Shown here: piece by piece, positions 39,949-52,200 of the stretch
Layout of the letters: each line of letters begins with the position of its first letter
Numbering within the stretch: position 1 is the stretch's first letter
Origin: Asparagopsis taxiformis
Taxonomy: Eukaryota > Rhodophyta > Florideophyceae > Bonnemaisoniales > Bonnemaisoniaceae
Direction of reading: 5' to 3'
DNA length: 64,000 nucleotides
Assembly: GCA_030407315.1 (NCBI GenBank)
Contig: JALQPE010001780.1
Span: 62,001 to 126,000 of the forward strand
The notes under the pieces: model-generated
The model's database searches: none
Told to the model about the DNA's origin: nothing
What the model saw: the letters and a program-made list of their open reading frames with translations, nothing else
Position numbers and translations under genes: made by a program

Positions 39949-42900
39949 ATGGACAGTTCAACAGTGACCAATCCCGATGTTACTCAGCGTCAAGCTTCGA
40001 CAGACGAATCTGCTACATTGAATGACCAAGTGATGACAACCTTTCAGACAGAGAATTCGACCTTACCATTATCTTCATCACAGACAGCTAACCTTGCCTA
40101 TGATCCGTCAATACCGATGGATGAACCAACAAAGCAACAATCTATCACAGAGCCCGCTTCTAACATGGTGGAAAGTGGAAGCATTTTGACGCCTCAATCA
40201 CTCCAAAATCATCCATCTACACTCTCCCTCAACAGTGCCAACCAAACAGACGATGAGATCACACCTCAGACCCTAGCATCATCCAATGCTACATTGCAAC
40301 CGTCTTCAGATGTACTCGGCGCTGAAACAACCGTCACAACTCCGTCATTGCCAGATGACATTTCCAGTACAACCACGTTTGAACCTCTGGCGAACCCCAA
40401 TCAGACGTCTTCGGAAACGCAACCGTCTTTGCTTTCGCGATCTGCTGCGATTGCTGTCGACCCCGGTACTATGACGGATATCAGCACAGAAACCCCATCA
40501 TCCCAAACCGTCGAACTCACAAATACCGTTTCTACTGAAAACATTACACAAGCTGAACCTGTTTCAAGTGAAAATGTTTCCAGTCCCGCAACAAATCCTC
40601 CACAACAACCGGGCGAAACTGTCCCAAACCCGGCACCTCCTGTGCCAAAAACAACTCATTCTCTCATTGACACAGAACTATCATCAACTGCTAACGAAAC
40701 GGCGACCGAAACGGCCCAAGTTCCAGTGCCCGACACTGCTTCGCTGGAACCAATGACTGAGACAACTGTGCCTCAGTCTTTGTCAAGTATTACTGAGGAC
40801 GTGGTTCCTACTTTGGATACTTCTCCACCTCCAAGTGCGGTTCCTGACACAGACACAAACTCAACCATCACTGATAGCGCTTCATTCGTCACTGCTAATC
40901 CCGGGATTTTTGCACCCTTAACAACCTCAGAGAACACAGCACCAAGTAAGGTAGTCGAGGACGAGATTTCAACCGCCGACTCCACGGCAGATGTTCCTCC
41001 TTCAGAGGAAAATACGGTTCCAGAGCCAATCCCGACAGGTCTCGATCTAGAACCACCAACTGACTTCCAAGAGTCCTCACCGGATAATTCAACTATAGTT
41101 GCTGTACCGGCGCCACCTGCAAATGAACCTGTTATCGGACTCGATGATAGCGCCGTTCCTGAAGATGTACCACTGGTGATCCAAAATACTGAAGTTCCAG
41201 TAGTGGACCCACTCAGTGAAGCAACGAATGCGTCGGAGAACATACGTGTAGAACCAAATCCTGGGAACAATTTGGAGTCCGCAGCGGATACATCGGATCT
41301 GCCTGATTCGGAAAGTACTCTGCCAGGCGGCAAGGAAAGCGATATGAATCCTCCTGATGTAGAGAAATCCGCAGCAGAGTCCGAACCCTCGCCAGTACGG
41401 GAGGAGGAAACTGGAGCTGCAGCCATCACTAATCTAATTGAATCAGCGTTTCCAAATGATGAAGCTCTCAAAGTTGAGTCATCCATCGCTCAAGAGCAAA
41501 TTCCAACTGATATAATACCCACATCACCACCTTCAAGTACATTGAACAAGCAAGGCGAAGATGCCTCAGTTACAGAGGTTCCTATTGGTACTGGAACAGA
41601 TGAATCCAATCAGATTGCTGCAGAAACTGCGTTCCCTGAAACTCTTGAAGCTGATGATAAAATCGATGAAGCTGTGGCCAATCAAGCTGATGATGACGCA
41701 CTTGCAACAAACACAGCTGACGACCAAGTTGATGACACTCCATTAAGTACTGACATTCAGGAAGACAATGTTGTTGAAAATGAAAACCAAGAAGACATGA
41801 TTGTGGGGGCAGCAGATTCCAAGAACGCAACCACTAATAGCACCGTCGATGAAGAAAGTGCTACAGAAATAACAAACACGGCTGAAGACCAAGTTGATGA
41901 CACCCCATCAAGCACTGAAATTCAGGAAGGCAATGTTGCTGCCGATGAAGATCGAGAAGACATGACAGTGGAGGCAGTAGATTCCACGAACGCAACCATT
42001 AATAGCGCCGTCGATGAAGAAAGTGCTACAGAAATAACAAACATGGTTGACGACCAAGTTGATGACACTCCAGTAAGCACTGAAACTCAGGAAGACAATG
42101 TTGTTGCCGATGAAAATCAAGAAGATATGACTGTGGAAGCAGTAGATTCCACGAACGCAACAACTAATAGCGCCGTCGATGAAGAAAGTGCTACAGAAAT
42201 AACAAACATGGTTGACGACCAAGTTGATGACACTCCAGTAAGCACTGAAACTCAGGAAGACAATGTTGTTGCCGATAAAAATCAAGAAGATATGACTGTG
42301 GAAGCAGTAGATTCCACGAACGCAACAACTAATAGCGCCATCGATGAAGAAAGTGCTGCAGAAATTAAAGCGACCGTTGATACGGTCGAGGAGGCTGCAG
42401 TTAGTCAAACTGATGGCGACACTGTTCCAATAAGTAGCACGGTTGATGATGGAGTTGACGAAGCTGCAGTTAACACGGAACCTCAAGAAAGCAACGTAGC
42501 TAATGTCGTCGATGAAATCCAAGGAGACAATGTTGCAGAGGGAGTAGGTCCAGCAAGTACATTTGATGATCGTGAAGTACACGAAGAGATTACTCAAAGT
42601 GAAGAAGGGATTGCAAGTATCGCACCCAGTGATGATCCATTATCTGCATTGGATGGAACTATTGAACATAACACAGAAGGCGATTTCCAGGATACAACTG
42701 CAGATTCTGAAACTGTGATAAGTAGTGCATCTGATGAAGGGCTTGATGAGACCGTTGTAGATGAAGTTCTAGAAACGAGTATGGCGGACGGACAGATTAC
42801 GGAAGACATTGGACCAGATGTAGAAGCTGAGACAAAGGGTGCAGCTGAAGAAGAGGTCGAAGAGGCTGTTGTAGACACAGCACTTGCTCCGAGTACTACA

Positions 42901-44229
42901 ATCCAAAACCAGTCTGACGGTGAATTGGGTCAGATTTCTACGGTTGCAACGGCCATAACAAGTGAGGTAGTTGATACGGAGCTTCATGAGACCCCCGACA
43001 ATTCTGGTAGAGATGGAGGTGAGCTGGATGAATCAGCCGCGGGATTAGAGGTTGCAAGCAATGATGCAGAGGAAGTCAATCTTGAAGAAGAGACTAGCTC
43101 GAAAGTCAAAGCTCCAGAACTTCAAGAGATTTCTGAACCCTCAGGAACAGATGGAAATAAGCTTGAGGAGGCTTCTTTGGATTTGGAAGCCACAGTACAT
43201 GATACACAGGATGGTGATCCGGAAGAAACCACTTCGAATGTTGAAGCTCCTGAAAGTAGTGAAGCTGGTTTGAAACCCACGGAGAGTACAGGAGATGATG
43301 AGACCATTTTGATTGCTGAAAGTATTGCTGAAGAGGGACTTGTCGTGAGAGATTCGGTAGATATCACTCGTGAAGATACCGTGACGAGTGCAGAAATTCC
43401 TGCAACTGATTTGGCTGATCCAGATGTCAAAGAGATTTCCGTTGAAGCAGACAATACCGGTACTGATGCAAATAACGAAGACCAGGTGATTGATACGGAG
43501 GCGACAGTTACTGCAGACCGTGTAGACGAGATTGAATTGGAAATTTCTGATAAGGCAGCAGCACCTGAACTTGCGCAAATAACTTCTGATTCTAGAGAAG
43601 TTGATGATGGAGAACGCGTGGTTGCATCACAGTTGGTTGATGAAGTGCCATCTTCACAAGGAGAGACTAGTGGTGTTGTTGAAATAACCCCTCAAGCATC
43701 TATTGTTGATGACACTGTTGCAGGTAACAACGCATCTCAAGAGCTACAGAAGTTGTTTGTAGCCCAACCAGCATCGGTACCGCAGGAACTTGTTATCCAC
43801 ACCTTACGATCCCGGTTTTCATCTATCTCCAAAGAAGAACAATGGACCGTTGATAACATTTCGCTGCTATCCGATTCGCATCGAAGGAGTAGGAACAAGG
43901 GTAGATTAGGGGAAGGCATGATTGGTTACAATGTGAACATGAGTGTCAAATGCAAGACAGAGGATGATTGTGTAAGGGCTATTGGTATTACGGAGGACTA
44001 CATTCGAAATGGAAGTATGACCGACGAGTTCAAGACACATGGTACGGATGTGGAAGTGAAACTGGAGCAGGTTGCAGATGAGCGAAAGAGCGAAGCTAAT
44101 GTCGGAATGATTACTGGTGTGTTGCTTGGTGGAATTGGTGTGGTGGTTTTTGTCGCACTTGGACTGATGTTTGGCAACAAACGAGGCAGAAGACGACGCG
44201 ACGATTTTGGCCTCAGCGGTCAGGAGTAG
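39949..44229 (+). CDS. Giant acidic Ser/Thr-rich membrane protein with tandem repeats
   Basis: 1,426 residues. The first ~1,290 are low-complexity, rich in Thr, Ser, Pro, Glu, Asp and Asn with many NxS/T sites. Residues 590-809 are four 55-residue tandem repeats. A folded juxtamembrane domain follows (about 1295-1380: ELVIHTLRSRFSSISKEEQW, KCKTEDDC), then one TM (about 1385-1408, GMITGVLLGGIGVVVFVAL) and a basic tail (NKRGRRRRDDFG). The tail charge suggests an outside N terminus and a mucin- or adhesin-like surface protein. There is, however, no signal peptide at MDSSTVTNPDV; either it is tail-anchored with the repeats in the cytosol, or a leader exon is missing. No family recognised. Confidence 0.75.
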   Translation: MDSSTVTNPDVTQRQASTDESATLNDQVMTTFQTENSTLPLSSSQTANLAYDPSIPMDEPTKQQSITEPASNMVESGSILTPQSLQNHPSTLSLNSANQTDDEITPQTLASSNATLQPSSDVLGAETTVTTPSLPDDISSTTTFEPLANPNQTSSETQPSLLSRSAAIAVDPGTMTDISTETPSSQTVELTNTVSTENITQAEPVSSENVSSPATNPPQQPGETVPNPAPPVPKTTHSLIDTELSSTANETATETAQVPVPDTASLEPMTETTVPQSLSSITEDVVPTLDTSPPPSAVPDTDTNSTITDSASFVTANPGIFAPLTTSENTAPSKVVEDEISTADSTADVPPSEENTVPEPIPTGLDLEPPTDFQESSPDNSTIVAVPAPPANEPVIGLDDSAVPEDVPLVIQNTEVPVVDPLSEATNASENIRVEPNPGNNLESAADTSDLPDSESTLPGGKESDMNPPDVEKSAAESEPSPVREEETGAAAITNLIESAFPNDEALKVESSIAQEQIPTDIIPTSPPSSTLNKQGEDASVTEVPIGTGTDESNQIAAETAFPETLEADDKIDEAVANQADDDALATNTADDQVDDTPLSTDIQEDNVVENENQEDMIVGAADSKNATTNSTVDEESATEITNTAEDQVDDTPSSTEIQEGNVAADEDREDMTVEAVDSTNATINSAVDEESATEITNMVDDQVDDTPVSTETQEDNVVADENQEDMTVEAVDSTNATTNSAVDEESATEITNMVDDQVDDTPVSTETQEDNVVADKNQEDMTVEAVDSTNATTNSAIDEESAAEIKATVDTVEEAAVSQTDGDTVPISSTVDDGVDEAAVNTEPQESNVANVVDEIQGDNVAEGVGPASTFDDREVHEEITQSEEGIASIAPSDDPLSALDGTIEHNTEGDFQDTTADSETVISSASDEGLDETVVDEVLETSMADGQITEDIGPDVEAETKGAAEEEVEEAVVDTALAPSTTIQNQSDGELGQISTVATAITSEVVDTELHETPDNSGRDGGELDESAAGLEVASNDAEEVNLEEETSSKVKAPELQEISEPSGTDGNKLEEASLDLEATVHDTQDGDPEETTSNVEAPESSEAGLKPTESTGDDETILIAESIAEEGLVVRDSVDITREDTVTSAEIPATDLADPDVKEISVEADNTGTDANNEDQVIDTEATVTADRVDEIELEISDKAAAPELAQITSDSREVDDGERVVASQLVDEVPSSQGETSGVVEITPQASIVDDTVAGNNASQELQKLFVAQPASVPQELVIHTLRSRFSSISKEEQWTVDNISLLSDSHRRSRNKGRLGEGMIGYNVNMSVKCKTEDDCVRAIGITEDYIRNGSMTDEFKTHGTDVEVKLEQVADERKSEANVGMITGVLLGGIGVVVFVALGLMFGNKRGRRRRDDFGLSGQE
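41716..42375 (+). repeat. 165-bp in-frame tandem repeat, four copies
   Basis: Units start at 41716, 41881, 42046 and 42211, each beginning GCTGA/GTTGA...GACCAAGTTGATGACAC. Copies 3 and 4 differ at only a few bases over their first ~150 bp; copies 1 and 2 are older. Each unit encodes DDQVDDTP, a QEDNV-like stretch and an NAT glycosylation site. A decayed fifth start follows at 42376. Confidence 0.95.
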
Positions 44230-45983
<1,754 letters not shown>

Positions 45984-46066
45984 ATTTCCCTACTGACTAG
46001 CGCCCAATTTGGCTGTGCAATAGTATTCAGATCTATGTACAGGGTGTCGCATGATTGGAGAGAAGA

Positions 46067-48223
46067 CTACATCTGCCATGACCTAGATAATCCCTGCTTC
46101 CGCTTCATGAGATTCGTGTAGAAGTACGAACCCACTAACGCGGCGATAGTCAAGATCACTGCTGAGTATCGAAAATCAACTGGTAGCCTATCAAAGTTTC
46201 CGCTCGGTTGCACTATAGTGTACAAAATTTCCAATCCCAGAATGGCAACCTGGCAACTGCTTTCACGACGATACATGGGCGCAACAGCAACATCTCTTAT
46301 GTCCGACAGGAAAATGTCTTTCGTCACATGGGAAACCTCTTTGCGACTTGATGAGAATGAGATAACGGGACGATACGGAATAAGATGCTCCCTAAGATCA
46401 GCTTTTGACGGCTGTAACGGTCGTCGTGCGTCCAAAAATGACTTCGATACCATTACAACTTGACCAGACTCTAGAGTCATCAGGATGGAAGGTTGCGTGA
46501 TACCCAATTCCGTCTGTGTAGTTTGCATTGCAACAACGCGTTCTGTCAACAACATGCTCGACCGTACCACGATTGGCGTGCCTGGATACCTGGGTTGATT
46601 GTTGGTATCAACACTACATTGTTCATTATCTGTTTCCGCCTTCAATTTGCACTGACCATCGCCGGCATTATCATCTCGTAGCCCGAGCAGCGGCGAAAGT
46701 CGCGGCCCCAATGTCCCAGCAGCCATGTTTCGCAATGTATCAATCACCCATGATGAATTTCTGTGTCTTTCATAAAGGTCGATAACATGCACTTCTTGTT
46801 GCAACATGGTGCTACTCCAGAAGCTATACACGAACCAATGGTCGCTGCGTGTTGCCGCAACAGGCTCTGTTGCTTCACGATGGGTCACCATGTTATACAC
46901 GGACCCTGACCGCGCGTCAACAAGCACGGCGTGTATTTGCCTTCGTGATGCATCTGCGGACAGCGTGAGAGTAATATCGGGGTCCACATATTTGAAAAGG
47001 AGTTTGCGCTGTCCTGTGACACGGACCGGCGGCTGTCTAATTGGAGATGATGCTGGATGGTTTTGGGATGGTGCGAGGACTTTGACGAGTTTCGATTCGT
47101 GCGGCATTGGTAGTCTCCATGCAATGTTTATCGATCGATATGCAAGTAGCTCTGTTCCGGATGAAGAGTGTAACCAGATACCATTACAGAGAGTACAGGT
47201 TTCCGGTACGCTACGAAGCGCGCCATCTTTTGAACGAAGCTGAATGCATATTAACGACTTGTCGGGGTTACATGTGTCATGAGCCGCATGTAGCGTCGCA
47301 AATGATGATATTGAATGCTCAACTTGCTCGCCAGTAGTAACGTCAATGAGTAGAACGAACGTATCGATAGAATCTGAACACACCACTACAGCTTTGTCAG
47401 ATTTGGGCGGAAGGAGTTTGCATACACGCGGAGCATTGGGTGGAAGCAATGTCTTCCAGAGAATTTGTCCCTCGTCCAATGCATTCAATCCAAAAACTAG
47501 ATGCAAATCGGTGAGAACGAGCAGAGTAGACGACGATGGGGAAGTGAAAAATATGGACTGTATGCCGTGAGCAAGCGCTTCTTCACTATGCCAGAGACTT
47601 GTATCATTATGCGCAACGGCATTCAGAAGTCCGTCTGCACGAGACGTGATCTGTATACCCGACGGAAGTTTCCACGACAACACTGGCCGATCCAAACTCT
47701 CTGAAAGAGAAGTTTGTGTCGACTCAACCAGCTGAGAAACATCCAAATGCGACGCATCTTCATCCGAAATATGCGTAACTGCGTCAAGTGAAAACCACGA
47801 GAATTGACTATCCGCCTCTGTGCACAACGATAGGCGGATGAAAGGCTGTTGGTTCGCGAGCCGCTGGTAGTCACGGGCGGGAATTTCCGTGAGAATTGCG
47901 CCTGAATGTGCGTCGATGATTCGCAGAAGACACGGCGACCAAACTGTGACAAGCAATGTTCGGGTCGGGGATACTTGTTCGACACGGAGATCAAGCAGGG
48001 TTTGGGATGGTGTTGGGGGCAGTCGACGCCATATTGTTTCGCCTGTTTTAGGATCGATGCTTGCTATGGCACTTTTCGCCGACGTGAGAATTACATGTGC
48101 GTCGTCCAATTGCGTGGCGGATGTTACGCGACCGATGGACTCAAGCCGCCAGAAGTGGCATTGCACGCGTGTCGCAAATGCCAAAACGAAGAGCACCGCG
48201 ACGATGTGAGAGACGGTGCCCAT
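46067..48223 (-). CDS. EMC1: ER membrane complex subunit 1 (EMC1)
   Basis: Largest lumenal subunit of the EMC insertase for tail-anchored and multipass membrane proteins. The signal peptide is ~1-22 (HIVAVLFVLAFATRVQC). A beta-propeller-like lumenal region follows, with PQQ-like strands (AIASIDPKTGETIWRR, VFGLNALDEGQILWKT). The conserved C-terminal EMC1 block includes KYVDPDITLTLSAD, GTPIVVRSSMLLTERVVAMQ and LGLEILYTIVQPSGNFDRLP. One TM lies near the end (about 682-703) with tail KRKQGLSRSWQM. 718 aa, shorter than animal EMC1 (~990), because the propeller region is reduced. Single exon, convergent with DapDC (83 bp). Confidence 0.88.
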   Translation of the reverse strand: MGTVSHIVAVLFVLAFATRVQCHFWRLESIGRVTSATQLDDAHVILTSAKSAIASIDPKTGETIWRRLPPTPSQTLLDLRVEQVSPTRTLLVTVWSPCLLRIIDAHSGAILTEIPARDYQRLANQQPFIRLSLCTEADSQFSWFSLDAVTHISDEDASHLDVSQLVESTQTSLSESLDRPVLSWKLPSGIQITSRADGLLNAVAHNDTSLWHSEEALAHGIQSIFFTSPSSSTLLVLTDLHLVFGLNALDEGQILWKTLLPPNAPRVCKLLPPKSDKAVVVCSDSIDTFVLLIDVTTGEQVEHSISSFATLHAAHDTCNPDKSLICIQLRSKDGALRSVPETCTLCNGIWLHSSSGTELLAYRSINIAWRLPMPHESKLVKVLAPSQNHPASSPIRQPPVRVTGQRKLLFKYVDPDITLTLSADASRRQIHAVLVDARSGSVYNMVTHREATEPVAATRSDHWFVYSFWSSTMLQQEVHVIDLYERHRNSSWVIDTLRNMAAGTLGPRLSPLLGLRDDNAGDGQCKLKAETDNEQCSVDTNNQPRYPGTPIVVRSSMLLTERVVAMQTTQTELGITQPSILMTLESGQVVMVSKSFLDARRPLQPSKADLREHLIPYRPVISFSSSRKEVSHVTKDIFLSDIRDVAVAPMYRRESSCQVAILGLEILYTIVQPSGNFDRLPVDFRYSAVILTIAALVGSYFYTNLMKRKQGLSRSWQM

Positions 48224-48381
48224 TTGAAATCGAGCAACTCGACCGGGACGAAACGTAACGTCGAATGCGTGTCATGAATACAAACCGTCACGGGAGGTTA
48301 TCTGTAAAACTAAATTTAGTATAATTTTATGCTTGCACCCATCGATCTACCTAACCCGCGCTACGTACACATGCTACACAT

Positions 48382-48951
48382 CTAAAACTCTGCATCCAGC
48401 GTGAACAAATCCTCTCTACAATCCCTGACGCGCGCATCTGCATCCATATCCACAACGGCATCATTCCTCCTCTCCGTGTCCGTAACGCACGTCGGCGATC
48501 CAAACTGCGCGCACGAATCATCCGGTGGCAGTTTGGGGGCATCAGCGACTTTCAACCGACCGGAAGCGGCCACGAGCTGTTCCTCCAACGAAATGCGATC
48601 GATTTCCTCTGCGATTATCTCGCGCAACGACTCGAGACCGAAGAAGGTCGCCTCCTCAGCCAGTTCACTCAGCGAGACGCGTCGGCCGTTCTCGCCGCAC
48701 AGCACGAAGCCATCGACGACGTGCACAGTGCCGTTGCGCAGATAGTTGAGCAGCACGCGGAATCGTTCGCCGTCACGATCGATGAACAGCCGGCCGCATT
48801 CGTCGCGTTGACTGGGCAGACAGCGCTCGTTGTGCAGCATGGCTGATAGCATGGACGGCGTCGCTAGGGGCGATGTGAGCGTCGTGCGCGTGGTGGAGAA
48901 AATCGTGCCGCCGACATTGAGATGCACGATTTCGTTACTGCTGCGACGCAT
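48382..48951 (-). CDS. KCTD-like T1/BTB domain protein
   Basis: A potassium-channel tetramerisation-type BTB domain covers residues ~6-100: EIVHLNVGGTIFSTTRTTL, GRLFIDRDGERFRVLLNYLR, and LAEEATFFGLESLREII. There are no channel helices, so it is a KCTD-type soluble protein, often a Cullin-3 adaptor or oligomeric scaffold. The ~80-residue tail is acidic with no recognised domain. 189 aa, single exon, GC-rich. The start MRRSSNEIVHLNVGG puts the domain immediately at the N terminus, as usual for the family. Confidence 0.88.
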   Translation of the reverse strand: MRRSSNEIVHLNVGGTIFSTTRTTLTSPLATPSMLSAMLHNERCLPSQRDECGRLFIDRDGERFRVLLNYLRNGTVHVVDGFVLCGENGRRVSLSELAEEATFFGLESLREIIAEEIDRISLEEQLVAASGRLKVADAPKLPPDDSCAQFGSPTCVTDTERRNDAVVDMDADARVRDCREDLFTLDAEF

Positions 48952-49278
48952 GGTGTGAGCGGGGCGCAGGTTTAGAGAGACGCGTGCTGCCTTTAATATG
49001 CTTTGGTTTACGTGATGTGGATGGATGCACTGTAATTTGTTGTATTACACGTCGTTTGTATTAACCAATCGTGTGTCGTAATGCACGTGAGGAAACTGTA
49101 TGGCAGCCAATTAGATGTTTGTGTTTCTCGTACGTTCTGCACTCGCTCTATCTCGTCGACTGGGACAATATTTTGGACACACTGAGCTTAGCACTAACTC
49201 CCAGTTATAAATTACAGTCCAACCAGCAAACCAGTTCGACAATCGTTTACTTGTCAGGCTGTCTAATAATAATACAAG
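48952..49278. other. Intergenic, KCTD upstream and BLTP2 3' flank
   Basis: 327 bp with no gene seen. Confidence 0.5.
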
Positions 49279-52200
49279 CTACCTCCCGCCATCTTCAAAT
49301 CCATGTCTGAACTCATCCTTCAAATGATGCGCTTTTCGCCTGAACCGAGTAAAAAGTGATGGTCGAGGTGCATTCAAAAGCTGATCAAATTCATCATCAG
49401 CACTACCACGAGACGCGCTGTAATTCGTCTTCGATCGGTCAGGATGCAACGGCGGTCGCACACTGCCGAAAGGAGCTGCTTTCATCCCAACACTTTCTGA
49501 ACTTGATTCACTTCCGTTCCCAGAAGCTGATCTCGAACCTCTTCCGTGCGACCTGTGCCGCCCATGACCATGTCTACCCGATGATTGATCTCCATATAGT
49601 GCTTTAAGGATCTTTTCACGACGAATACCGTCTTCGTTGGAGATAGCTTCAACTGCTTCGTCAATTGCAGCGTTGACATCTTCGTCTTCCATTTCACTCG
49701 ATGATTCCATGCCGTCTGGTACATCTAGATTTTCCAAATCTTCTTCGCCAGTTGAGTTGACGCCCGTGCTCGATGTTGATGCCGTTGGGAAACGACTGTA
49801 GAGTGATTCTTTGAAACTATCCGCTCCCTGCACAAGTCGTCTCCTCGCTTGATTATATCCCGGTAATAGTTTGATTTTTGCAAGGTTTGACACGCTGCGT
49901 CGAGCAAATGTCATCACAAGGTCGCGCCGAATCTGACTTGAGAATGCTTTCCACGTCCATACTTGACTCGAGTAGCTGAAGCTCGGCGTGGTTACAAACA
50001 GGTTGAAGAAGTCCAGCACACTCTTTGCGGAATTTTCTTTGTTCTTATATGATGCCGTCAGTTCAAATGCGTCGATAAACACATATTTGAACAGCATGCT
50101 CGTTTCCCCGCGCTTGGCCATTGTGCTCACATCATCTCCAATATTAGCATCTGGAGTCGTCAGTGCTGAGGACGATCCCGGTGATCCATTTCCGCGACCA
50201 ACATGTACCGCGTCAGACCCAATGCTCAGGCGTGAATCATCACCGTTCGAACTCAGATGGTGAGGGTGCGATGCACTCGCCTTTGAACTCATTCGAGAAA
50301 CATGTGCCCCACTCTTCCCACCACCCTCTTCACCAACCGGTTTCGATCTTGTGGAGAAAATGAATTCAGACACGCTGGTGTAAAGCTTTCTCGTTAGTGC
50401 TGCCGTCATCGGCGCAACCTGAATAGTCAAAAGTTCATAGACTGGAATACCTCCCACCCTATGCTCTTGAGTGGAAAACCACCTGAAAGCTACTGCAGCT
50501 CCATCTGAGGCTTTGATTCGACTTTTTCTGTTCGGGCCGTCTTCAGCGCTCATTGTCCCTGATGTTAGAGGTTGCAAAAAGCCCGGCATATAACTACTCG
50601 TCTTGTTCTTAGCGTTGATGTTCCCAAACGTCATTTCTGTAGAACTTCCCCTACCGACATAGAAGATATGCCGACAAACAAGATCGCCCAGGCTGATTTC
50701 AACAAATGCATCTTCTGACTCCCTCGTTGCATCCTTTGATTTTTCCCTCAACTCCCATGAACATCTATCAAATGAATATGAAACATACATAGTTGGGTAT
50801 AATGTGTCCGTTGAGCTTGCTCTCTGGTCTTGTCGCATGAACGTCGCCACGGCCTTGGCTTTCGCTTTGTATCGCAGCAAATTATCCGCAAAGCTCTTCT
50901 CCCCCGGCAACATCAACGATTCAACCAGATGTTCCTGGAATGTGTCCCCAGCGTACAAGAACTGTCTTGTTACATTGTTTAAACGCCGCATAAAATCGTC
51001 CAGGTCTTCAGCTTTCACCTCTCCACCTGCCAATTGCAATTTGTATCTCAAACTCGCCAATTCTTCGTTCACAAGCTCAGATGATCGCATGCTTTGCATC
51101 AATACTTTCCGCACAACATCAGTAACAGCGTGGAACTCATCTGCATTAGTCGAAAGAGTAATGTCCGGTGTGTTGATGAATAGTAGCGAAGGCCTCAGGA
51201 TATGATCTTCTTCCTCTTCTTCACTGTCATCCTTCGGGGTACCAGATGACGATATGTACATCAAGTCTAAACAAATCGGCTTCATAGTGACTAGGCCCAT
51301 TGAACCGTTCTTTGTATCTTCATCATTGACCCATGTCTTGGCACTGAAATCAAACTCCCCCATGGTTTTACTCCTGGTTAGTAAATTGGCAGCGTTCAGG
51401 TGCACTCGATACTCACGATCCGACCATCTCTCATTTGTTTCTCCGACTTGCATGTTCTTTTGCAACATCTTGTCAACAATGCCAACACTCACTGCTCTGG
51501 AAGTAAGGAAAACAATACCTGTGGTTTCCGGCGAACCAAACACAACTTGGCAATCATTGATAGCAAACGCAAACTTTCCATTTCGTTTCAAAACTTCTGT
51601 AACTCCAACCGCATGTTCCATATTTGTATCATTCCCGTTCCGTGAGGATTCAGAAGATCTAGTTTTCTCGTATGGAGATAGAAGATCGACCATAGTGCCA
51701 CTTATAGGCTGCCTTACAGCAGATACTTTTGTTCGTGAGTTCGATAGCGATTGCAATGAAACCGGCTCAGTAGGATTTTCTATGTTCTCATTACTTGCGG
51801 TTTCGAATTTGCGCATCTTCCCACTCTCCGCGGCAGAAGAATATTTTATACCAAAGACATCCTTTTGGCCATGTGATTCTGATGGATCAGGAATAGACTC
51901 CAATTTGTTCTCAATAACGGAAGCCGAGGGACGTTCTGAAATGTCTAATGCCGGCATGTTATGAAGGTTCTCGTGTTCGTCGTCGTTTCCGACACCTTCG
52001 TCGTCACTCCCTGCCTGCAGCTGTTGAAGCGTCGGCATTTTTGCAGAGAGCAGATACTCTTGGGTGAGATCAGCTTCGTCTGGATCTGGACATACGTTTT
52101 GGTCTTCTACATCAGAGGGAACCTTCGGTGCCTTCACACTGAAAGATTTCTCTTTGAAGGCATCTGGCCAGGCTGCAATAGATGAGCGTCTTACTGGTGA

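Noticed and set aside
40773..41486. 237-codon antisense frame in the acidic protein gene
   Set aside because: Low-complexity shadow of the Ser/Thr/Pro-rich sense frame.
41908..42597. 229-codon antisense frame over the repeat array
   Set aside because: Produced by the 165-bp repeat, which keeps one antisense frame open; the translation is repetitive for the same reason.
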